From: CAZYWA01 sp964650975 [NCBI: uncultured bacterium]
Lineage (GTDB): Bacteria; JADJOY01
Assembly: GCA_964650975.1 (NCBI GenBank)
Contig: CAZYWA010000005.1
Span: 1 to 44,425 of the forward strand
Direction: 5' to 3'
Length of the DNA stretch: 44,425 bases
A program made the translations under genes and the position numbers. Every line of letters starts with the position of its first letter. Position 1 is the first letter of the stretch. Positions 39,945 through 44,425 of this stretch are shown here, piece by piece. A model generated the notes under the pieces. That model ran no database searches. It was not told the DNA's origin and was given only the letters and a program-made list of their open reading frames with translations.

Positions 39945-41708
39945 GTGGCGCGCCTGCTATCGGTGAACGTGGGCCTTCCACGCGACATTCCGTGGAACGG
40001 CAAGACCGTGCACACGAGCATCTGGAAGGACCCCGTCCACGGACGGCGCATGGTGCGGCGGCTCAACGTCCACGGCGACGGGCAGGGCGATCTGGGCGGC
40101 CACGGCGGCGAGAACCGCGCGGTGTTCGCCTATACGATCGAGTCGTATCGCTACTGGGAGAAGCGGCTGGGGAGAAGTGACTTCAGCTACGGACAGTTCA
40201 GCGAAAACTTCACGGTCGAGGGAATGCCCGACGACGAGGTGTGCGTCGGCGATCGCTACCAGATCGGCACGGCACTCTTCGAGGTGACCCAGCCGCGCGT
40301 GACTTGCTACCGCGTCGGTATCCGCATGAACGAGCCGCGCATGGCGGCGTTCTTGACCTCGAGCGGCAGGCCGGGGTTTTACCTGCGCGTGCTGCAGGAA
40401 GGCGAGGTCGGCGCCGGCGATGCGATCGTGAAGGTGGCCGAAGGGCCCGAGCGCATGACGATCGAGCGGGTCAACGCGCTCTTGTACTTGCCGGGCCATC
40501 CACGCAGCGAGCTCGAGCGCGCGCTCCGCATTCCCGCGTTGCCGGCGGGCTGGCGCGGGTCGTTCGAGGCACTGTTGCGAGGCGGCGGGGGCGAGGCCGG
40601 CCCGAAGGGCAATCCCGGGCTCTCCACCGCCGCTCTCACCGCAACGAGGCCGGGGTTCTTCCCGCTCCGGGTTTCACGGATCGAGCGCGAGAGCGTCGAC
40701 GTGCTCTCGTTCTGGCTCGAGGCCGCGGACGACCACCCGCTCGCGACACCGCTGCCCGGCCAGTTCATCGTCTTGTTGCTGCGCCCCGACCCGAGTGGGT
40801 CGCCGCTTTACCGGAGTTACTCGCTGTCGGGTCCGCCCTCCGCCGAGCACTATCGGGTGAGCGTGAAGGTCGAGCTCCGAGGGCGAGCCGGGACGTTTCT
40901 CGAGAGCCGCGTGCGCGTGGGTGACGTCCTCGACGCCAGCGCGCCGCGCGGGGATTTCGTGCTGCGCGCGGGCGAAGGCCCGGTGGTGCTGCTCAGCGCG
41001 GGGATCGGTGCCACGCCCGTGCGGGCCATGCTCGAGGCGCTGGCGGCTTCGGCTTCCCGTCGCGAGGTCTGGTGGCTCCATGGTGCGAGAAACCGCGAGA
41101 GCCATGCGTTCGCGCTCGACGTACGGCAACTCGTCGCGGCGCTCGCACGCGGCCGGAGCTACGTCTGCTACAGCAGGCCCGCCGCCGCCGACAAGCTCGG
41201 GCAGGACTACGACGCGGCAGGACATCTCGACGTCGCCGCGCTCGAAGCGCTCGCGGTGCCGCTCGACGGCGATTTCTATCTCTGCGGTCCCGCGCGCTTC
41301 ATGTCCGACCTGACCGCCGGCCTTGCGGCGCGGGGCGTTCCCTCGGACCGGATCCATACGGAGATCTTCGCTGGGCTCGAGGCGATGACACCGGGAGTCG
41401 TCGGCGGTGCGCGGCGCGCACCCCACGTGCCGAGCGATGACCCTGGAAGTGGTCCCCTCATCTCCTTCGCGCGCAGCGGCATCGCGGCGCACTGGTCGCC
41501 CTCGAAGCATCGGAGTCTGCTCGAGCTGGCGGAAGCCTGCGACGTGCCGGTGCGCTGGTCCTGCCGGACGGGCGTCTGTCACTCGTGCGAGAGCGGGCTC
41601 GTCTCCGGAAGCGTCGCCTACGACCCCGAGCCGCTCGACCCGCCGGCCGAGGGCAACGTCCTCACCTGCTGCTCGCGGCCGTACGGCGACGTCGTGATCG
41701 ACATCTGA
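39945..41708 (+). CDS. MOSC domain / ferredoxin-NAD(P)H reductase / 2Fe-2S fusion
   Basis: The 587-residue protein starts with GTG behind AGGAG. Residues 1-165 are a MOSC domain of the YiiM type (GDGQGDLGGHGGENRAVFAY, NFTVEG, TQPRVTCYRVG with the conserved Cys). Residues about 230-465 are an FAD/NAD reductase (YRSYSLSGPP flavin motif, LLSAGIGATPVRAML nucleotide motif, DFYLCGP). A plant-type 2Fe-2S ferredoxin is at the end with C540, C545 and C548 (CRTGVCHSC) and a last Cys near 578. MOSC proteins handle N-hydroxylated bases or molybdenum cofactor sulfur chemistry; the fused electron-transfer domains suggest an all-in-one reductase, perhaps for N-hydroxylated substrates. This architecture is known in some bacteria. 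Confidence 0.9.
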   Translation: MARLLSVNVGLPRDIPWNGKTVHTSIWKDPVHGRRMVRRLNVHGDGQGDLGGHGGENRAVFAYTIESYRYWEKRLGRSDFSYGQFSENFTVEGMPDDEVCVGDRYQIGTALFEVTQPRVTCYRVGIRMNEPRMAAFLTSSGRPGFYLRVLQEGEVGAGDAIVKVAEGPERMTIERVNALLYLPGHPRSELERALRIPALPAGWRGSFEALLRGGGGEAGPKGNPGLSTAALTATRPGFFPLRVSRIERESVDVLSFWLEAADDHPLATPLPGQFIVLLLRPDPSGSPLYRSYSLSGPPSAEHYRVSVKVELRGRAGTFLESRVRVGDVLDASAPRGDFVLRAGEGPVVLLSAGIGATPVRAMLEALAASASRREVWWLHGARNRESHAFALDVRQLVAALARGRSYVCYSRPAAADKLGQDYDAAGHLDVAALEALAVPLDGDFYLCGPARFMSDLTAGLAARGVPSDRIHTEIFAGLEAMTPGVVGGARRAPHVPSDDPGSGPLISFARSGIAAHWSPSKHRSLLELAEACDVPVRWSCRTGVCHSCESGLVSGSVAYDPEPLDPPAEGNVLTCCSRPYGDVVIDI

Positions 41709-41798
41709 CCGCCTCCGGCGGAGGTCCCGCCGAGCCCCGTGTGAGCGCTGAGCTACGCCGAGCTGCGCTCACCCGAGATCCGATCGGACTCGCCGCCG

Positions 41799-41957
41799 TC
41801 AGCTTCCGCAGAGGAGGACCGTGGACGTGTGATCCTGGTCCATGAGGAAGTTGCAGGGCTCACTCGAGCAGTCGCCGAAGATCTGCTCGATCGTGGTGCC
41901 CGGCGCCGGTTCGATTGTCTCGTCGATCGAGCTGCCCTCGGGGAGCGGAACGTCCAC
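41799..41957 (-). CDS. Small open frame, 52 residues, unknown
   Basis: It starts at GTG (41957), 7 bp after the stop of the lipoprotein gene at 41965, and ends at 41799. It encodes an acidic peptide starting VDVPLPEGSSIDETIE, with three cysteines (FGDCSSEPC, LLCGS). Nearly every codon ends in G or C, which favours coding. No signal peptide or family is seen. It may be a real small gene, or the 3' end of a decayed relative of the neighbouring lipoproteins. Confidence 0.4.
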   Translation of the reverse strand: MDVPLPEGSSIDETIEPAPGTTIEQIFGDCSSEPCNFLMDQDHTSTVLLCGS

Positions 41958-41964
41958 CCGAGCG

Positions 41965-42762
41965 TCAGCCGACCGGGGTCACACACCGCACGCGCTCGGA
42001 TTGGTTGCCGGCGCTGTCGACCGCGTCAAACTCGAGATGGTCGATGATCTCGACGCTGCCGGGAGTGAGGTCGAATGCGGGCACCGTGAGCGTGAGCGTG
42101 CCGCTGGTCGAGCCGGAAGCCGCGAGGTCCCAGCCGTTGGAGAGCGTTTCGGGGATTGCGAAGGGCGTGCAGCTCATCCCGGTTTGTTCGATGGAGCAGA
42201 ACTCGAAGGCGTGGTCGTGGTTCGGGTTGGGATTGAGATCGCCCTCGTAATCTGCGAACGGGATGCTGACGGAGACGTCGTAGACATCGCCGCTCACTGG
42301 AGTGAACGTGCACGTGGCCTCGCCGAGCCCCGGGGCGCAGTGCCCGGCCGAGCCGCCGAAGCAGCGGTAGTCGAGGAACGCGTCGGTGCGGACCAAGGAC
42401 TTGCTTTGGGTGGAACCGTCGTCGTAGCCGAACGTCACGTCGAGCTGGTCGGCGACCATGTCGCTGTCGCTGTCGATCACGGTCCCGGTCAACGTTAAGG
42501 GGGTCGCGCCGCCGCCACCGTTGACCGCGCCGGTGAACGTCGTGGCCGATGGCCAGAGCATCGCCACGACGTTCGTCGTATCCGGCAGGACCTGGCCGGG
42601 AGTGAACGTCGCGAGAGTTTGGGTTGCGCCGGCGAATCCGACCTCGGGGTTGCCGCTCGCGTCGACGTACTGATGGGCGAAGTCGTACGGTGTCGTGCAC
42701 GCGGCGACGAGCGCCCAGAGCAGCGTGCCGGCCATCGTGAAAGCGGATCGGGTTTTTTGCAT
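41965..42762 (-). CDS. Lipoprotein, paralog of the 43303 gene
   Basis: The 265-residue product starts at the ATG at 42762 behind CAGGAG (the frame's earlier ATGs at 42825 and 42789 lie upstream of the ribosome binding site). The signal peptide ends LVAAC, a lipobox. The mature part is beta-rich with LTGTVIDSDSDMVADQLDVTF, YRCFGGSAGHCAP and FADYEGDLNPNPNHDHAFEF, and ends AGNQSERVRCVTPVG. The D/S-rich DSDSDMVADQ loop resembles calcium-binding loops and aligns with DLDNDMIADQ in the product at 43303. The function is unknown. The upstream region holds a fragment of its own 3' end. Confidence 0.78.
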   Translation of the reverse strand: MQKTRSAFTMAGTLLWALVAACTTPYDFAHQYVDASGNPEVGFAGATQTLATFTPGQVLPDTTNVVAMLWPSATTFTGAVNGGGGATPLTLTGTVIDSDSDMVADQLDVTFGYDDGSTQSKSLVRTDAFLDYRCFGGSAGHCAPGLGEATCTFTPVSGDVYDVSVSIPFADYEGDLNPNPNHDHAFEFCSIEQTGMSCTPFAIPETLSNGWDLAASGSTSGTLTLTVPAFDLTPGSVEIIDHLEFDAVDSAGNQSERVRCVTPVG

Positions 42763-42940
42763 GGGAAGGCTCCTGTCAGTGCGGTGCATCGAGCACCGAT
42801 GATGGGACAAGAACGGCAGCATCACAACGCCAATCCGCTTATTTCGTCGACGATGTTCGGATTCTTCACCTGGGGCGAGTTTCTAGTCAAGCGAATACCA
42901 TCAGTGGAAGGTGGGCGCACGATCTGGATCCGTGGATTAC

Positions 42941-42990
42941 GGCGGGGATCACACATCGCACGCGTTCGGCTGCCCCATTCCCGGCGATCG
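42941..42990 (-). pseudogene. Duplicated 3' end of the lipoprotein family
   Basis: The minus frame reads AGNGAAERVRCVIPA, which matches AGNQSERVRCVTPV at the end of the 41965 gene, with most bases conserved (the GTGCGRTGTGTGAYCCC stretch is nearly identical). There is no intact gene around it. It is debris of a third copy, or of a partial duplication. Confidence 0.55.
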
Positions 42991-43212
42991 CCGGCTGATT
43001 CAAGTCGTTCCGAAATTCCCGCTCGCATTGCTGCATCTTTCCCGGCCTGCGAGCGCAATCAGGACGCTGGGTGCTTCCGCCAGTCCGGAACGAGCAAAGG
43101 AAGCAACTTTTGTTTACACCCTGCAACTATTGTTTCGCGCCTCGATGGTTCGGTGAGCGACAGGGTCTCGGCGGTCGATACGAATTTGGTGCACGAAATT
43201 CATGGATCGTGG

Positions 43213-43242
43213 TTGACAGCGCTCGAGTCCTGGTCGGATCAT
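43213..43242 (+). promoter_or_regulatory. Candidate promoter of the 43303 gene
   Basis: TTGACA (43213-43218), 18-bp spacer, GATCAT (43237-43242). The transcript would start near 43249, at the beginning of a perfect 7-bp hairpin, and then lead to a GAGGGGG ribosome binding site before the ATG. Confidence 0.45.
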
Positions 43243-43302
43243 TGGCTTCAGCCTCATCGAGGCTGCAGTCGCCTCTACGTCACAATACGCGAGGGGGTAA
43301 TC

Positions 43303-44175
43303 ATGAAGTCGCCAGAGCCGAAGCGGTATCACATTGGAGCGATCGTGATCGGTGTCGCGGTGCTCGCGGGCTGCCCGAGCACCGACCACAATGGATACTT
43401 TCTGAGTGAGTCACCCGCGGGGGATATCGGCCTCTACCTCGCGGACAGCGGCTGCAAGACGCCTCCAGACTGCCTACCAACGCAGCAGTTCGGCGGCGTC
43501 CTTTCGCGATACGCGTCGGATGAGCCCCTGCCGCAGGCCGCGTACCTGCTTGCCGACAGCGTCTACGGTGCTGACGGATCCTTCAGTACCACGGCCACCA
43601 ACGAGCACGACTCCACCGATACGGCGACCGTGACGGGTCAGTCCGTCGATCTCGACAACGACATGATCGCCGATCAGGTGACCGCGACGGTGACGTTCTC
43701 GGATGGCACCCAGAATGTGACGATGCCCCAAGTCGGAAAGATCAACTACGACCACTACAAGTGCTGGGACAACATCGACAATGCCGTTTGCTACGCCGCG
43801 ATCAAGGTCGACGACTGCACGGTGACCCCGCTCGGGAACCAGAGCTTCGCGAGCCACGCCGATCTGCTCTTCAAGCTCGCGACCGCGGATCTCATCGGTC
43901 CGTTGGACACGGTCGGTTTCGGCCTCCACACCGTTTTGCCGGACGGCAGCAGCGAAGGCGGCGGGAGCTACGCACCGATCGACCAAACCGTGGATCAGGG
44001 CGTGTGGGCGTTGACGAGCAGCCACACGGGAACGACGGCCGGGACGGTGACGATGGACGTGAGCCACTTCGATGGCCCCGCGGTCGGCACGAGTGACCAG
44101 TTCACGTACAACGTCGACCGGTTTTCCAGCACGCCCCAGATCGGTTCGAACCCGGCCGAGTGCGCGATACCCTGA
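43303..44175 (+). CDS. Lipoprotein, paralog of the 41965 gene
   Basis: The 290-residue product starts at the ATG at 43303 with GAGGGGG upstream. The signal peptide ends AVLAGC (lipobox). The mature sequence has paired cysteines (CKTPPDC, KCWDNIDNAVC) and the loop VDLDNDMIADQVTATVTF that aligns with its paralog at 41965, followed by the same order of beta strands, and ends GSNPAECAIP. The function is unknown, and the two genes are divergent. A much longer frame from 42619 runs through non-coding sequence and is not used. A strong terminator follows 34 bp after the stop. Confidence 0.8.
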   Translation: MKSPEPKRYHIGAIVIGVAVLAGCPSTDHNGYFLSESPAGDIGLYLADSGCKTPPDCLPTQQFGGVLSRYASDEPLPQAAYLLADSVYGADGSFSTTATNEHDSTDTATVTGQSVDLDNDMIADQVTATVTFSDGTQNVTMPQVGKINYDHYKCWDNIDNAVCYAAIKVDDCTVTPLGNQSFASHADLLFKLATADLIGPLDTVGFGLHTVLPDGSSEGGGSYAPIDQTVDQGVWALTSSHTGTTAGTVTMDVSHFDGPAVGTSDQFTYNVDRFSSTPQIGSNPAECAIP

Positions 44176-44209
44176 CCAGCGCTACGTCCTCTGGAAGTCT
44201 TCTCCCCGG

Positions 44210-44242
44210 GCCCCCATCGGCGCGTGCGCCGATGGGGGCTTT
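44210..44242 (+). terminator. Intrinsic terminator after the 43303 gene
   Basis: GCCCCCATCGGCGC, loop GT, GCGCCGATGGGGGC is a perfect 14-bp stem, followed by TTT. It starts 34 bp after the stop codon. Confidence 0.85.
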
Positions 44243-44305
44243 GAGCTCGCGCTCGGAACGAGCATTCCTCGCCCGGCGAGACGCCTCGAATCGTTGCGTG
44301 AAGGG

Positions 44306-44331
44306 ACCTTCTGGCCGATATCTCAGAAGGT
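44306..44331. repeat. Inverted repeat with 10-bp spacer
   Basis: ACCTTCTG, 10-bp spacer, CAGAAGGT: two perfect 8-bp arms in a gene-free stretch near the window end. It could be an operator of a gene outside the window, or the end of a mobile element. Confidence 0.4.
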
Positions 44332-44412
44332 GTGGACAAAAGAAATTCAGTCGCTTGGATCCGCTGCATACGTGGCGGGAAACCTCTCGAGCGTCTGTCC
44401 CTGGTCGTGGAG

Positions 44413-44425
44413 GGCTGCGGTCCCT
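44413..44425. repeat. Dispersed palindrome, type A, cut by the window edge
   Basis: The window ends with GGCTGC followed by GGTCCCT, the first 13 bases of the hairpin seen at 24049-24068, including the preceding GGAG. Confidence 0.7.

Larger units (their letters stand above)
42763..43302. other. Intergenic region between divergent paralogous lipoproteins
   Basis: This 540-bp gap holds a duplicated gene-tail fragment (42941-42990) and a candidate promoter (43213-43242), followed by a perfect hairpin CAGCCTC-ATC-GAGGCTG at 43249-43265. Otherwise no coding signal is seen. Its base content is less GC-rich than its neighbours (for example around 43100-43200). Confidence 0.5.

Noticed and set aside
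42619-43302. N-terminal extension of the 43303 lipoprotein by about 228 residues
   Set aside because: The extension has no coding bias and lies in a gap with a promoter, a hairpin and a duplicated gene tail. The ATG at 43303 has a ribosome binding site and begins a lipoprotein signal.

Overview
This window reads as chromosome from a high-GC, outer-membrane (Gram-negative type) bacterium. The coding strands have almost only G or C at third codon positions. There is a lipid A type acyltransferase, a DUF481-type outer-membrane protein, an AsmA-like protein and many lipoproteins with a lipobox cysteine. The mix of FG-GAP secreted proteins, PilZ, DUF4139 and large lipoproteins fits Myxococcota/'Deltaproteobacteria'-like or related uncultured lineages, but I cannot fix the taxon from sequence alone. 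I see no rRNA, tRNA, CRISPR array, prophage or plasmid gene.

Layout. 1-1553 (minus): PilZ domain fused in one frame to a secreted-type alpha/beta hydrolase, cut by the window edge. 2256-4164 (plus): a secreted jelly-roll protein and a small lipoprotein. 4254-14397 (minus): a long block running carbamoyltransferase, a 54-aa DUF5989 protein, DUF481 outer-membrane protein, GHL15-like glycosidase lipoprotein, AsmA-like protein, acyl-CoA ligase and molybdopterin oxidoreductase, with tight spacing from DUF481 onward. 14492-17294 (plus): DUF4139 protein, histidine phosphatase and a P-loop ATPase. 17368-21014 (minus): an SxtJ-like/SGNH hydrolase fusion, probably the partner of the carbamoyltransferase and DUF5989, and an orphan N6-adenine methylase. 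21094-23931: membrane protein, SDR dehydrogenase, macro-domain-like protein. 24221-26153 (minus): three genes joined by ATGA overlaps (glycerophosphodiesterase, zinc-ribbon protein of unknown function, LexA) with a probable SOS promoter inside the end of the first gene. 26238-30301: FmdB zinc ribbon, poly-glycine metalloprotease lipoprotein, HEAT-like protein, QueD, isocitrate-lyase/PEP-mutase family enzyme. 30414-33916: decayed Uma2 gene, lipid A acyltransferase, L,D-transpeptidase. 34119-37255: tandem paralogous FG-GAP propeller proteins. 37719-39464: an XRE helix-turn-helix protein fused to a TIM-barrel glycosidase-like domain. 39596-41708: IS481-type transposase remnant, then a MOSC/ferredoxin-reductase/2Fe-2S fusion. 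41799-44175: a divergent pair of paralogous lipoproteins with duplicated debris between them.

The most striking non-genic signal is a dispersed family of GC-rich palindromes in intergenic gaps. The hairpins carry a nearly invariant 8-nt core (GGTCCCTC, or its complement GAGGGACC), while the stem arms change from copy to copy with complementary changes on both sides. At least ten loci carry type A or type B forms, mostly as paired hairpins. They sit between both convergent and divergent genes, so they are not simply terminators.

The best candidates for undescribed biology are: these covarying palindromes; the PilZ-hydrolase fusion; the XRE-glycosidase fusion; the carbamoyltransferase/DUF5989/SxtJ-SGNH set; and the SOS-controlled zinc-ribbon gene that leads lexA.
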